From: Phycisphaerae bacterium
GTDB lineage: Bacteria; Planctomycetota; Phycisphaerae; Phycisphaerales; UBA1924
Length of the DNA stretch: 64,000 nucleotides
Reading direction: 5' to 3'
NCBI GenBank assembly: GCA_016794925.1
Contig: JAEUIW010000013.1
Location: 1 to 64,000, forward strand
Position 1 is the stretch's first letter; each line of letters begins with the position of its first letter. The notes under the pieces are model-generated. The model worked only from the letters and a program-made list of their open reading frames with translations, made no database searches and was not told the DNA's origin. This document shows, in pieces, positions 1 through 8,539 of this stretch. A program made the position numbers and the translations under genes.

Positions 1-255
1 TACGACAAGTCCGTCGATGGCGCCCTGCGGCGCATCATCGGGATGGGCGACGTGCTGGGGGGCAAGCGCATCGACAGCATGGACTTCACACGCATGGGCC
101 GCTCGGGCGACGACCTGATCTTCTGGTTCAAGCAGAACGGCCCCGAGCCCACGTACCAGGCCATCTACACCGTCCATATCGCCGCGCCGGGGTCGATCCT
201 GCTCGTCGCGGGCGCGGGGGTGACGGCCGTGCGCCGGCGACGGGCGGGGGTGTGA
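1..255 (+). CDS. C-terminal end of a surface/secreted protein of the NxxGxxAF repeat type with a PEP-CTERM-like tail (partial)
   Basis: The frame is open from base 1, so the gene begins before the window. The visible 84 residues contain one repeat resembling the choice-of-anchor NxxGxxAF tandem-repeat family common in planctomycetes (DGALRRIIGMGD, then DLIFWFKQNG and AIYTVHIA). The protein ends in a short hydrophobic stretch, ILLVAGAGVTAV, followed by RRRR. A proline, a hydrophobic helix and a basic tail is the layout of PEP-CTERM-type sorting signals, although the exact PEP triplet is not present. I infer an exported protein sorted or processed at the envelope; what it binds is unknown. Confidence 0.6.
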   Translation, partial: YDKSVDGALRRIIGMGDVLGGKRIDSMDFTRMGRSGDDLIFWFKQNGPEPTYQAIYTVHIAAPGSILLVAGAGVTAVRRRRAGV

Positions 256-288
256 GCCCGCCCGTTGCGGGGGCGTACTGTTGACGCC

Positions 289-2136
289 ATGCCCGTGATC
301 CTCCGGTGGCTGCTGCGCCTTGGCCCGACGAACCCGATCGCGGTGCGTCTGGTGCAGGGCGGGTCGAGGCGGGCGCGGGACCTGTACGTGCGTTCGGCGT
401 ACCTGGGGGTGCTGATCGCGGTGCTGCTGTACGCGCTGCTGCTGCAGGCGCCGGGGGACGAGCTGTCGTACCAGAAACTGGCGGCGGCGGGGGCGCGGTC
501 GTTCCAGTGGATCGCGTACCTGCAGATCGGGCTGATCTGCGTGCTGGCGCCGGTGTTCATGGCGGGGGCGATCGCGCAGGAGTCGGACCCGCGGACGTGG
601 GACATCCTGCTGACCACGCCGCTGGGGGCGACGGAGATCGTGCTGGGGAACCTGTTCGGACGGCTATTCTTCATCCTGGCGCTGCTGCTGTCGAGCCTGC
701 CGCTGTTCGCGGTGACGCAGTACTTCGGGGGGGTGGCGGGGGCTTCGATCTTCGGGTCGTACCTGATCGCGGCGTGCGCGACGCTGTTCGTGGGGACGAC
801 GGCGATCATGCTGTCGGTGAGCCGGCTGGTGGGGAGGCGGGCGGTGTTCACGTTCTACGTGAGCGTGGTGAGCTACCTGGTGGTGACGTGGGGTGTGGAC
901 GGCGTGATGGGCGCGGGGACGGGTTCGGTGACGTGGGCGACGGCGATGAACCCGTTCCTCTCGTTGCGGGCGCTGCTGGACCCGTCGGGGTACGCGTCGT
1001 GGCCGGCGGACCCGGGGCGGGCGTGGGCGGCGTCGCTGTTCCTGGAGGCCCCGGTGCGGACGTTCTGCACGCTGAGCCTGGTGCTGAGCGTGCTGATGAC
1101 GGGGATCTCGATCGCCACGGTGCGGCTGGGCGGGATGGCGGGGCTGGGAGGGGGATCGGGTCCGGGGGGCGCGCCCTGGCACCGGCGGGTGCTGGGGCTG
1201 GGCGCGGCGGGGGCGGAGACGCGGCCGGCGCGGTCGGTGTGGATCAACCCGATCGCGTGGCGCGAGGCGGCGGCGCGGAACGCCACCCTGGGGCGGATCG
1301 CGGCGCGGTGGACGTTTATCGGGCTGGGCGGGCTGTTCGGGCTGTCGATGGTCGGGGCGTACCACGTGGGGTGGATGTCGCACGCGGAGTTCCGGTCGGC
1401 GCTGGCGTACACCACTGTGGGGGAGATGACGGTGATCGTGCTGGTGGCGATGAACATGGCGGCGACGAGCGTGTCGAGGGAGCGCGAGGACGGGACGCTG
1501 GACCTGCTGCTGACGACGCCGATCGACCCGCCGCGGTACCTGTCGGGGAAGCTGCGGGGGATGATGGCGTACCTGCTGCCGATGCTGGCGGTGCCGCTGG
1601 GGACGATGGCGGCGGCGGGGCTGTACGTGCTCGCGGAGGGGCTGGGGCGCGCCGACGGGGTGAGCGTGGTGGAGCGTGTGGTGGGCCGCGCGGTGGACTG
1701 CCCGACGGTGCTGCCCGAGGGGGCGCTGGTGCTGCCGGTGGTGGCGGGGCCGTTCCTGACGCTGTGCGTGATGGTGGGGCTGCAGTGGTCGGTGAAGAGC
1801 CGGGGCGTGCTGTCGTCGGTGATCGGGACGGTGGGGGTGGTGTTCGCGGTGGCGGGGACGGTGGGCCTGTGCGGGTGGAGATCGGGGCTGGACCTGCCGG
1901 TGCTGGGGCCGGTGCTGGCGGGGCTGAGCCCGGTGTCGGCGGCGCTGGCGATCGTGCATCCGGTGGGTTCACTGACGGAGACGGTGGACAAGAGCGACCT
2001 GACCGCGGCCCGGGTGGGCCTCGCGATCGGCGCGCTGGTGGGCGGGCTGCTCTACGCGGCGGCGGTGTACGCGCTGCACGCGAGCCTGGTGCGGAATTTC
2101 GACATGACGGTGCGCCGGCTGGCGGGGAACAAGTAG
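289..2136 (+). CDS. ABC-2 type transporter permease, duplicated
   Basis: Predicted 615-residue polytopic inner-membrane protein. Two related halves are visible. Each has a hydrophobic segment followed by the typical ABC-2 permease loop: ESDPRTWDILLTTPLG in the first half and REREDGTLDLLLTTPIDPP in the second. This suggests one chain carrying both permease modules. The ATG at 289 is preferred over an upstream TTG at 265 because the protein then starts with a compact MPVILRWLLRLG helix. No ATPase gene is adjacent, so the partner must be encoded elsewhere and the substrate cannot be read from the sequence. It converges on rpoN with a 9-base gap. Confidence 0.8.
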   Translation: MPVILRWLLRLGPTNPIAVRLVQGGSRRARDLYVRSAYLGVLIAVLLYALLLQAPGDELSYQKLAAAGARSFQWIAYLQIGLICVLAPVFMAGAIAQESDPRTWDILLTTPLGATEIVLGNLFGRLFFILALLLSSLPLFAVTQYFGGVAGASIFGSYLIAACATLFVGTTAIMLSVSRLVGRRAVFTFYVSVVSYLVVTWGVDGVMGAGTGSVTWATAMNPFLSLRALLDPSGYASWPADPGRAWAASLFLEAPVRTFCTLSLVLSVLMTGISIATVRLGGMAGLGGGSGPGGAPWHRRVLGLGAAGAETRPARSVWINPIAWREAAARNATLGRIAARWTFIGLGGLFGLSMVGAYHVGWMSHAEFRSALAYTTVGEMTVIVLVAMNMAATSVSREREDGTLDLLLTTPIDPPRYLSGKLRGMMAYLLPMLAVPLGTMAAAGLYVLAEGLGRADGVSVVERVVGRAVDCPTVLPEGALVLPVVAGPFLTLCVMVGLQWSVKSRGVLSSVIGTVGVVFAVAGTVGLCGWRSGLDLPVLGPVLAGLSPVSAALAIVHPVGSLTETVDKSDLTAARVGLAIGALVGGLLYAAAVYALHASLVRNFDMTVRRLAGNK

Positions 2137-2145
2137 CGGGGCCGG

Positions 2146-3693
2146 TCAGAAGGTCTTGCGGAGGCGCGCGGAGGGGATGCCGAGCTGGTCGCGGTACTTG
2201 GCGACGGTGCGGCGCGCGATCTCGAGCCCCTTGGCCTTGAGCGCGTCGGCGATGGCGTCGTCGGAGAGGGGTTTCTTCTTGTCCTCGGCGTCGGTGATCT
2301 CCTTGAGGGCGGCCTTGATGGCGTCCCAGGAGACGTCCTCGCCGGACTCGGTCTGGGTGCCGCCGGTGAAGAACTTGCGGAGGGGCACGACGCCGCGGGG
2401 GGTCTGGATCCACTTGTCGGCGACGGCGCGTGAGACGGTGGCGACGTGGATGCCGAGCTGGTCTGCGACGCGGGTCATGGGGAGGGGCTTGATGGCCTGG
2501 GGCCCGTAATCGAAGAAGTCGCGCTGGGCCTCGACGACGACGCCGATGACGCGGAGGATGGTGCGTTTGCGCTGGGCGATGGCGTCGAGGAGCCAGTGGG
2601 CGCCGGAGAGGTTGCGTTTGATGAACTCGCGGGTCTCCTTGGGGGCTTCCCTGTCCTTGGCGAGCTTGGCGTACTCCTGGTTGACGCGGAGGTTGGGGAG
2701 GCGGGCGTCGTTGAGGTAGGCGATGTAGCGGTCGGCGTCGCCGTCGTACTCGACGATGGCGTCGGGGACGACGGCGCGGGTGTCCTCCTCGATGAGCCGG
2801 CGGCCGGGCGCGAGCGACAGGTGGCGCATGCGGGCCATGGCGTCCTTGATCTGCTCGGGGGTGAGCCCGGTGCGGGCGGCGATGCGGGGGACCCGGTTCT
2901 GGACGAGGTCGTCGAGGTGCTCCTCGACGAGGAGCCTGATGGTGCGGTAGTCCGCGTCGGGCTGCTCTTCGGCGAGGGCGTCGATCTGCAGGAGGAGGCA
3001 CTCGCGGGCGTCGCGGGCGCCCAGCCCGGCGGGTTCGAGCATGAGCTGCACGGCCTTGAGCGCTCGGGCGGCGTCCTCGGGCGCGGGCCGGGGGTCGGCG
3101 ACGGGGAAGCGGTCGAGCACGGTCTCGATCGGGGTGCGGAGGTACCCGTCGTCGTCGAAGAACGAGATGATGTGCGCGCCCAGGTCGCGGAGTGCGGGGT
3201 CCACCTCGCACAGGGCCCACTGGTCGCGGAGCTGCTCGGTGAGCGAGCCCGCGTGCGCGGGGGCGTTGGCCATGGCGCGGGACTTGGGATCGGACTCGTC
3301 GTCGGCGCGGGCGGCGGAGGGCGCGTACTCCGACTCGGCGGGGGCGTGGCGGTCGTGGTCGGGGTGCTCGTCGTCGCCGAGCTCGGGGTTGGCGCGCTCG
3401 AAGGAGTCGAGGCGTTCGAAGTCCTCGGCGTTGGATGCGCCGGTCATGTCGAGGGGTCGGTCGGCCTCGGCGGGCGCGGGCGGGGCGGGAGCGCCGGGGT
3501 CTTCGGGGGTGGCGGCGGCGGCCTCGGCGTTGGGGTCGTCGAGTTCGAGCGTGACGTTCGACTCCAGCTCCTGCTCGATCCGCTCCTGGAGCTCCAGCAG
3601 GGACATCTGCAGGATCTCCATCGACTGGATCATGTTCGGGGCCAGCTTCATGTGCTGGCCGAGCTTCATGTGCTGGGACGTGTCAAATCGCAT
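2146..3693 (-). CDS. rpoN: RNA polymerase sigma-54 factor
   Basis: A 515-residue sigma-54. The N-terminal region I is clear (MRFDTSQHMKLGQHMKLAP, then MIQSMEILQMSLLELQERI). An acidic, low-complexity linker follows at about residues 55-140. The core-binding and HTH regions come next, and the RpoN box ARRTVAKYR at about residues 493-501 is intact; it reads the -24 element of sigma-54 promoters. Sigma-54 needs AAA+ activators to open promoters, and none is encoded in this window. Length and motif order are normal for the family. The recR gene lies upstream on the same strand, 66 bases or more away. Confidence 0.97.
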   Translation of the reverse strand: MRFDTSQHMKLGQHMKLAPNMIQSMEILQMSLLELQERIEQELESNVTLELDDPNAEAAAATPEDPGAPAPPAPAEADRPLDMTGASNAEDFERLDSFERANPELGDDEHPDHDRHAPAESEYAPSAARADDESDPKSRAMANAPAHAGSLTEQLRDQWALCEVDPALRDLGAHIISFFDDDGYLRTPIETVLDRFPVADPRPAPEDAARALKAVQLMLEPAGLGARDARECLLLQIDALAEEQPDADYRTIRLLVEEHLDDLVQNRVPRIAARTGLTPEQIKDAMARMRHLSLAPGRRLIEEDTRAVVPDAIVEYDGDADRYIAYLNDARLPNLRVNQEYAKLAKDREAPKETREFIKRNLSGAHWLLDAIAQRKRTILRVIGVVVEAQRDFFDYGPQAIKPLPMTRVADQLGIHVATVSRAVADKWIQTPRGVVPLRKFFTGGTQTESGEDVSWDAIKAALKEITDAEDKKKPLSDDAIADALKAKGLEIARRTVAKYRDQLGIPSARLRKTF

Positions 3694-3759
3694 GGGTGGT
3701 TCGTCGGCGATCGCGGCCGCGGGACGGGAGCCGGGGCATGGTGGCTGAGGGGGAGGCGG

Positions 3760-4365
3760 TCAGATGTGCTGTCTTCCTTCGATGGCGTCGGCGAGCACGG
3801 CTCGGCTGGCGTATTCGAGTTGCGAGCCGGTGGGGATGCCGCGGGCCAGGCGGCTGACCGTCACGCCGCGCGATCGGACCTGTTCGGCGAGGTAGAGGGC
3901 CGTGCCGTCGCCCTCGAGCGTGGGGTTGAGGCCGAGGATGACCTCGCCCACGGGCACGCCGCCGGAGTTGCGTTCGGGGCGGTCGAGCCGGGAGAGCAGG
4001 TTGGCGATGGTGAGGTCGGCGGGGCCGATGCCGTCGAGCGGGGAGAGGCGGCCCATGAGAACGTGATAGACGCCGCGGTACATCGACGTGGATTCGAGGG
4101 AGATGAGGTCCTTGGGCTGCTCGACGACGAGCACCTTGGATCGGTCGCGTCGGGGGTCGGCGCAGAGGGCGCAGGGATCGGCGTCGGCGAGATGGAAACA
4201 GATGGAGCAGTGACGGACGTGCGCCTTGACGGCTTCGATGGCGCGGGCGAGGGCGAGGGCCTCCTCCGGTGGGGTCTTCAGGATGTGGAACGCGAGGCGC
4301 TCGGCGGAGCGGGGGCCGACGCCGGGCAGGTCGGCGAGCGCGGCGATGAGCGATTGCACGCTCAC
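3760..4365 (-). CDS. recR: Recombination mediator protein RecR
   Basis: RecR acts with RecF and RecO in loading RecA at gaps. Visible parts in order are the helix-hairpin-helix (LADLPGVGPRSAERLAFHIL), a four-cysteine zinc finger (CSIC and CALC) and the Toprim domain (KVLVVEQPKDLISLE). The GTG at 4365 gives about 201 residues, the family's usual size. The frame stays open to an ATG at 4503, which would add a proline-rich stretch of 46 residues not normally found in RecR. Neither start has a convincing Shine-Dalgarno, so the start is uncertain while the gene identity is not. Confidence 0.93.
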   Translation of the reverse strand: MSVQSLIAALADLPGVGPRSAERLAFHILKTPPEEALALARAIEAVKAHVRHCSICFHLADADPCALCADPRRDRSKVLVVEQPKDLISLESTSMYRGVYHVLMGRLSPLDGIGPADLTIANLLSRLDRPERNSGGVPVGEVILGLNPTLEGDGTALYLAEQVRSRGVTVSRLARGIPTGSQLEYASRAVLADAIEGRQHI

Positions 4366-4535
4366 GGGATACGGCGATCGGGTCGTTCGCGGCGGCGACG
4401 GCGGCGGCGTGGGGCGGGGCGCCCGGGCCGCGGGCGGGGAATCGGTCGGGGAGGCTTGAGCGGGGTGCGGCGGGCTGCCGTTCTCGTGGTCGTTGGGGAC
4501 CATCGAGAAATGCTACGCGGCCCTAGACTTGCGGC

Positions 4536-5195
4536 ATGGCGGAACCGCCCGGGAAACTCTCGATTCGGCGGATTGCGGCGCTGGGCGTGGCCGTGTGCCT
4601 GGGCGTGCTGGCGTGGCGGTACGGGGTCCGGGATCAGCTGATCCCACGGAATTTCGGCGTCGTGGAGGCCGGGCAGTTGTACCGCGCGGGGCGATTGTCG
4701 CCCTCGGCCACCGAGAAGGTGGTGCGCGAGAACGGCATCCGGACCATCGTCGATCTGGGCGCGTACGAGCCGGGCTCGCCGGAGGAGCGGGTGGCCGCGG
4801 CGACGGCCCGGGCGCTGGGCGTCGAGCGGCACGTGTTCCGGCTGGTCGGGGACGGGACGGGGAATCCGAACGCGTACGTGGCGGCGCTGCGGGTGATGGG
4901 GGACGCGTCCCGCCAGCCGGTGCTGGTCCATTGTGCCACGGGCGCGCAACGGACGAGCGGGGCGGTCTGCCTGTTCCGCGTGGCGGTTCAGAAGAAGAAC
5001 CTTGACGAGGTGTTCCCCGAGTCGTTCCGGTACCGGCACGACCCGAGGGACAACCCGCGGCTGCGCACGTACCTGGACATGTGGTCGGAGCGGATCGTGC
5101 GGGCGTACGGCGGCGCGGGGGCGGCGGGAGAAGCGGGGCTGGTGCCGGGGTTCGAGGCGGCGCGGGACGAAGCCGGCGCGTCGCCCGAGCATTGA
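4536..5195 (+). CDS. Membrane-anchored dual-specificity / tyrosine phosphatase-like protein
   Basis: A 219-residue protein with one N-terminal membrane segment at about residues 13-28, so it is probably anchored with the enzyme domain outside the membrane. The cysteine-phosphatase signature HCATGAQRT (C133, R139) fits HCx5R and is followed by a helix. Upstream, LYRAGRLSP and TIVDLGAY resemble the start of the PTP/DSP fold seen in bacterial DSPs. The substrate could be phosphoprotein, phosphoinositide or phosphopolysaccharide; the sequence does not decide. It lies 6 bases before the glycosyltransferase gene, so the two are probably co-transcribed. Confidence 0.85.
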   Translation: MAEPPGKLSIRRIAALGVAVCLGVLAWRYGVRDQLIPRNFGVVEAGQLYRAGRLSPSATEKVVRENGIRTIVDLGAYEPGSPEERVAAATARALGVERHVFRLVGDGTGNPNAYVAALRVMGDASRQPVLVHCATGAQRTSGAVCLFRVAVQKKNLDEVFPESFRYRHDPRDNPRLRTYLDMWSERIVRAYGGAGAAGEAGLVPGFEAARDEAGASPEH

Positions 5196-5201
5196 GGAGA
5201 T

Positions 5202-6788
5202 ATGAGGGACGATCCCCCGCTCACGCTGGCGCGGCACGGCGCGCGAATGGCGCTGCTGCTGGCGCTGGCGGCGCTGCTGCTGCTCCCCATGCTCGGGCGG
5301 TCCGGGTTCGCCGCGACCGAGGGTCACCGCGTGGCCCCCGCATGGGCGATGCTCGACTCGGGCGAGTGGTCACGGCTGGAGATGTTCGGCGCGCCGTACC
5401 TGCGCAAGCCCCCGGGGATGCCGTGGGCGATCGCCGCGAGCTCGGAAGTTTTCGGCCGCACGGAGCGCGCGGCGCGGCTGGTGTCGGCGCTGAGCGCGGC
5501 GCTGCTCGCGGCGGCGGCGTACGTGTTCGCGGCGCGCTGGTTCGGCGGCCGGTGGGGCCTGTTCGCGGGCCTGGCGCAGTTGTTGATGCCGTGGACGTGG
5601 CCTTCGGCCCGCAGCGCCGAGATCGAGTCCCTGCACACGCTGGGGGCGGGGCTCGCGGCGTATCTGCTGATCGAGATCCTGGCGGCGCGCCCGGCGCGGG
5701 CGGCGAACGGCCGGGCGATCGGGTCGTGGGGTTCCCCCGTGCTGCTGGCGGGCGCGGCGCTGCTGGCGCTGCTGGCCAAGGGTCCGGCGTCGGCGCCGAT
5801 GATCGTCGGTGTGGTCGCGGGCGCGGGGTGGGCGCGGCGTTCGTGGTGGCCGGCGGTGGACCCGCGCTGGTGGCTGCCGTTCTTGAGCGCGGCGGCCGCG
5901 TTCGGCATGATCATGTCGTGGGTGTGGCGGGTCAGCGTGCGCGCGGGCGAGCCGATCACGCAGGACGTGAGCGAGTTCCTGTGGGCGTGGGACCGCGCGC
6001 CGGCGTTGGTCGTGATGGCGCCCGCGGCGCTGGCGGCGATGCTGCCGGCCTCCTTGTCGCTGCTCTTCCCGTGGGGCGCGGACGCGCGGCGGGAGCGGGC
6101 CGACGATGATCCGGTGGCGGCGACGGTGGCGTCCGCCGCGGCGCGGGGAATCCTGCTGAGCCTGGCCGCGTATGTGGCGCTGGGCGTGAGCAACCCGAGG
6201 TACGCGATGCCGGTCGCGCCGCTGGCTTCGGTCCTGGCGGCGTGGGCGGCGCGGGGAGTGTGGGCGTCGGTCGAGTGCCGCGGGCGGTTCGGCGAGCGGA
6301 GACGCTCGATCGGCCGCGTGCTGGGGCTGGGGCTACCGCGGGCGTGGCCGGTGGCGCTCACGATCGCCGGGGCGGGCTACGTGTGGCTCGGCGAGGCTCG
6401 GCGCGGGGAGATCGACGGACGCGCGGCGGGGCGAGCGATCGCTTCGGCGATCCTTGACGCGCGGGGCGAGGGCCACGCGGAAGTGTGGGCGGACGAGGTG
6501 ATCGAGGCGCGCCCGGACGTGTTGCTGTACGCACGGAGCGGGCTGGGCGCCGCGTCCGGCCGCGTGCGGTTCCGGTGGGAGAAATCGGCGCTGCGGGCCG
6601 GCTCCGGGCCGGGCGAGGGGGAGTTCGTGCTGCTGCGCACCGACGCGGGCGATGGCGAGGCGGAACGGTTCGCGACGGCGGTTGAATCCGGCTCGTTGCG
6701 GGAGCTGGCGCGGGGAAGAGTGGGCCGGTACGGGTGGGCGTTATGCCGCGTCGAGCACGCGCCGGGGGTGGGGCTTCGGCCGCGGTGA
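5202..6788 (+). CDS. Glycosyltransferase family 39-like (ArnT/PMT type) membrane protein
   Basis: A 528-residue protein with about ten hydrophobic segments and a C-terminal soluble part of about 120 residues. The motif RKPPGMPW after the first periplasmic loop matches the xKPPLxxW pattern of the GT39/ArnT superfamily, which moves sugars from polyprenyl-phosphate donors at the outer face of the membrane. An acidic pair (SAEIESLHTLG, about residues 143-153) occupies the place of the second loop motif. The start is backed by the purine-rich sequence GAGGAGAT directly before the ATG. It probably forms an operon with the phosphatase upstream. The acceptor is unknown. Confidence 0.8.
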   Translation: MRDDPPLTLARHGARMALLLALAALLLLPMLGRSGFAATEGHRVAPAWAMLDSGEWSRLEMFGAPYLRKPPGMPWAIAASSEVFGRTERAARLVSALSAALLAAAAYVFAARWFGGRWGLFAGLAQLLMPWTWPSARSAEIESLHTLGAGLAAYLLIEILAARPARAANGRAIGSWGSPVLLAGAALLALLAKGPASAPMIVGVVAGAGWARRSWWPAVDPRWWLPFLSAAAAFGMIMSWVWRVSVRAGEPITQDVSEFLWAWDRAPALVVMAPAALAAMLPASLSLLFPWGADARRERADDDPVAATVASAAARGILLSLAAYVALGVSNPRYAMPVAPLASVLAAWAARGVWASVECRGRFGERRRSIGRVLGLGLPRAWPVALTIAGAGYVWLGEARRGEIDGRAAGRAIASAILDARGEGHAEVWADEVIEARPDVLLYARSGLGAASGRVRFRWEKSALRAGSGPGEGEFVLLRTDAGDGEAERFATAVESGSLRELARGRVGRYGWALCRVEHAPGVGLRPR

Positions 6789-6798
6789 CGCGGCCGGA

Positions 6799-8403
6799 TC
6801 AGGGGCAGGGCGCGAAGAACGCGTTGAGAAAATCGAAGTAGTCGAAGTCGTCCACCGACGTGTCGCCGTTGACGTCGGCGGAGAGGTCCGGCGCGAAGAA
6901 CGCGTTGAGAAAATCGAAGTAATCGAAGTCATCAACGGTGGTGTCGGCGTTGAAGTCCGCCCCGCAGAGCACCAGCCCGGCGAGGTTGACGGAGACGACG
7001 GGTGAGGCGGGGTCGTTGTCGGAGAGGATGAGCGTTCCGGACAAGGGTCCGGGCGCCAGCGTGCTCATGCCGAGCGTGTGCGTGTTGGGGCCCGCGCCCG
7101 CGAGAGCCGTGAACGTGCCGCCCGGGGCCGTGAAGCCGGGTGGTGCGGAGAGCGAATACGTGAGCGGGGCGATGCCCGGTGCGGTCCACCGCGCGGTGTC
7201 GCCCGCGTTGGAGACGCCGAGGTCGGCGGAGGCCGCCTGCCCGACGCGAACGACGCCGAAATCGACCGCCGAGCCGCTGGTGGCCACGACGGGCGGGACG
7301 CGCAGCTCGAGCACGACGGGAAGGTGGCCACCCGACGTGCCGCCGGCGTTGGCGGTGTTGATCAGGGCCTGCGCGATGGCGGGGCCAACCATGGTGTTGC
7401 CGAAGGTCCGGAGCGGCGTGTCGAACGAGGTCCCGTCGTTGCCCCAGCAGCGGTACGAGTGGTTAGGATCGTTCCAGGTCGTGGTGGAGTAGGGCGCGGC
7501 GGGATTGCCGAAGTAGTCGAAGCCGTCGCCGTCGATGAGGGCGGAGCAGAGGAGGATCTGGTCGTGGCGGTCGTCCATGCCGCCGGTGCCCGTGGTCGAC
7601 GGGTCCTGTGTGTGGACGAACGAGTAGGTGCCGTTGTTGTTCCAGCTTCCCGGCGTGACGATGGGGTCGAAGAGGCGGCCGGCGTTGTTGGTCTCGGAGC
7701 CGACCAGGCGCTGATAAGCGGCCTGCCCGGACGACTGGATGTTGAAGTCGCCGCCGAGCAGGAACGCGACGCCCCCGGGGAGGGCGGTTCCCGCGCCGTT
7801 GGTGTCGAAACCGGCGGCGTTGTCGCGGATCTTGTTCGCCTCGAGGAGGCGACGGGCCTGATCGTCAGGCGAGGACCCGGCCTTCATGTGCGTGGCGTAG
7901 CACGCGAGCCTGGTGCCGGGCACGACGGCGTAGCCCTTCAGGGTCATGTCGTAGCGGTAGGTGTTGCGGGGCGGGAGGCTGGTCGAGCCCGTGACCTGCG
8001 AGATGATCGTGGTGCCGATGTACGCGATCTTGCTGGTGCGATAGAAGAAGGCGGAATCGGAATCCGGGCCGTCGATGAAGGGCGCCGCGGCCCAGTCGCC
8101 GGGGCTTCCGGGCGCCGTGTTGAGAAGCGACAGGAAATTGCCGACGCCGGCGGCCGAGACAAACTCCTCGCCCAGGATGATGTCGGGGCTGAGGGAACGG
8201 CCCGCGAGGGGGAGCGGGACGGGCACCACGCCGTAGATGGCGGTCTGAAAGTCCGTGACGCGACCCGACGAGTAGTTGGTGACGTTCCAGTTGGCGACGC
8301 GGAGCTGCGCGAGCGCCGCGCCCGGGAACCACGCGGCCGCCACGGCGGCCGCCGCGCCGATTCCGAACCGAACAAACCGATCCGCGCCCGCCTTTGTGCT
8401 CAT
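6799..8403 (-). CDS. Secreted endonuclease/exonuclease/phosphatase (EEP) family protein with a dockerin-like C-terminus
   Basis: A 534-residue protein. A signal peptide ends near AALAQL at residue 34. EEP fold markers follow: RVANWNVTNY at the start, the metal motif LGGDFNIQ, DRHDQILL, and a late GGHLPVVLEL that supplies the catalytic histidine. An ASH/choice-of-anchor-like beta domain (VDFGVVRVGQAASADLGVSNAG) comes next. The end carries two dockerin-like Ca-binding loops (ADFNADTTVDDFDYFDFLN and DVNGDTSVDDFDYFDFLN) between two cysteines 53 positions apart. The ribosome site GGAG lies before the start. Likely an extracellular DNase or phosphodiesterase; the substrate is inferred only from the fold. 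It is last in a run of five secreted-protein genes. Confidence 0.85.
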   Translation of the reverse strand: MSTKAGADRFVRFGIGAAAAVAAAWFPGAALAQLRVANWNVTNYSSGRVTDFQTAIYGVVPVPLPLAGRSLSPDIILGEEFVSAAGVGNFLSLLNTAPGSPGDWAAAPFIDGPDSDSAFFYRTSKIAYIGTTIISQVTGSTSLPPRNTYRYDMTLKGYAVVPGTRLACYATHMKAGSSPDDQARRLLEANKIRDNAAGFDTNGAGTALPGGVAFLLGGDFNIQSSGQAAYQRLVGSETNNAGRLFDPIVTPGSWNNNGTYSFVHTQDPSTTGTGGMDDRHDQILLCSALIDGDGFDYFGNPAAPYSTTTWNDPNHSYRCWGNDGTSFDTPLRTFGNTMVGPAIAQALINTANAGGTSGGHLPVVLELRVPPVVATSGSAVDFGVVRVGQAASADLGVSNAGDTARWTAPGIAPLTYSLSAPPGFTAPGGTFTALAGAGPNTHTLGMSTLAPGPLSGTLILSDNDPASPVVSVNLAGLVLCGADFNADTTVDDFDYFDFLNAFFAPDLSADVNGDTSVDDFDYFDFLNAFFAPCP

Positions 8404-8539
8404 CTGGCCGTCGCTCCATGCCCGATCGAATTCCGCGCCGCGCGCCGACCGTCGATCTCGATCCTCGCGCCGATCTCGAACGCCGGCCCGGGCGTCCCGT
8501 TCGAGTGGGGGAGCGGGTCCGCGCCTGTTCGCCTCGCGC

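Noticed and set aside
1316..3220. Long minus-strand frame opposite the ABC permease and overlapping rpoN
   Set aside because: It is arginine- and proline-rich with no known motif, and both overlapping genes have clear families. In GC-rich DNA such antisense frames are expected.
3694..3759. Sigma-54 promoter (TGGCAC-N5-TTGCW) for genes near rpoN
   Set aside because: No convincing -24/-12 pair was found in intergenic DNA by eye; partial matches occur only in genes.
2446..4641. Plus-strand frame of over 700 residues across rpoN and recR
   Set aside because: The protein is mostly Gly, Val, Glu and Asp in low-complexity order and mirrors the real genes on the other strand.
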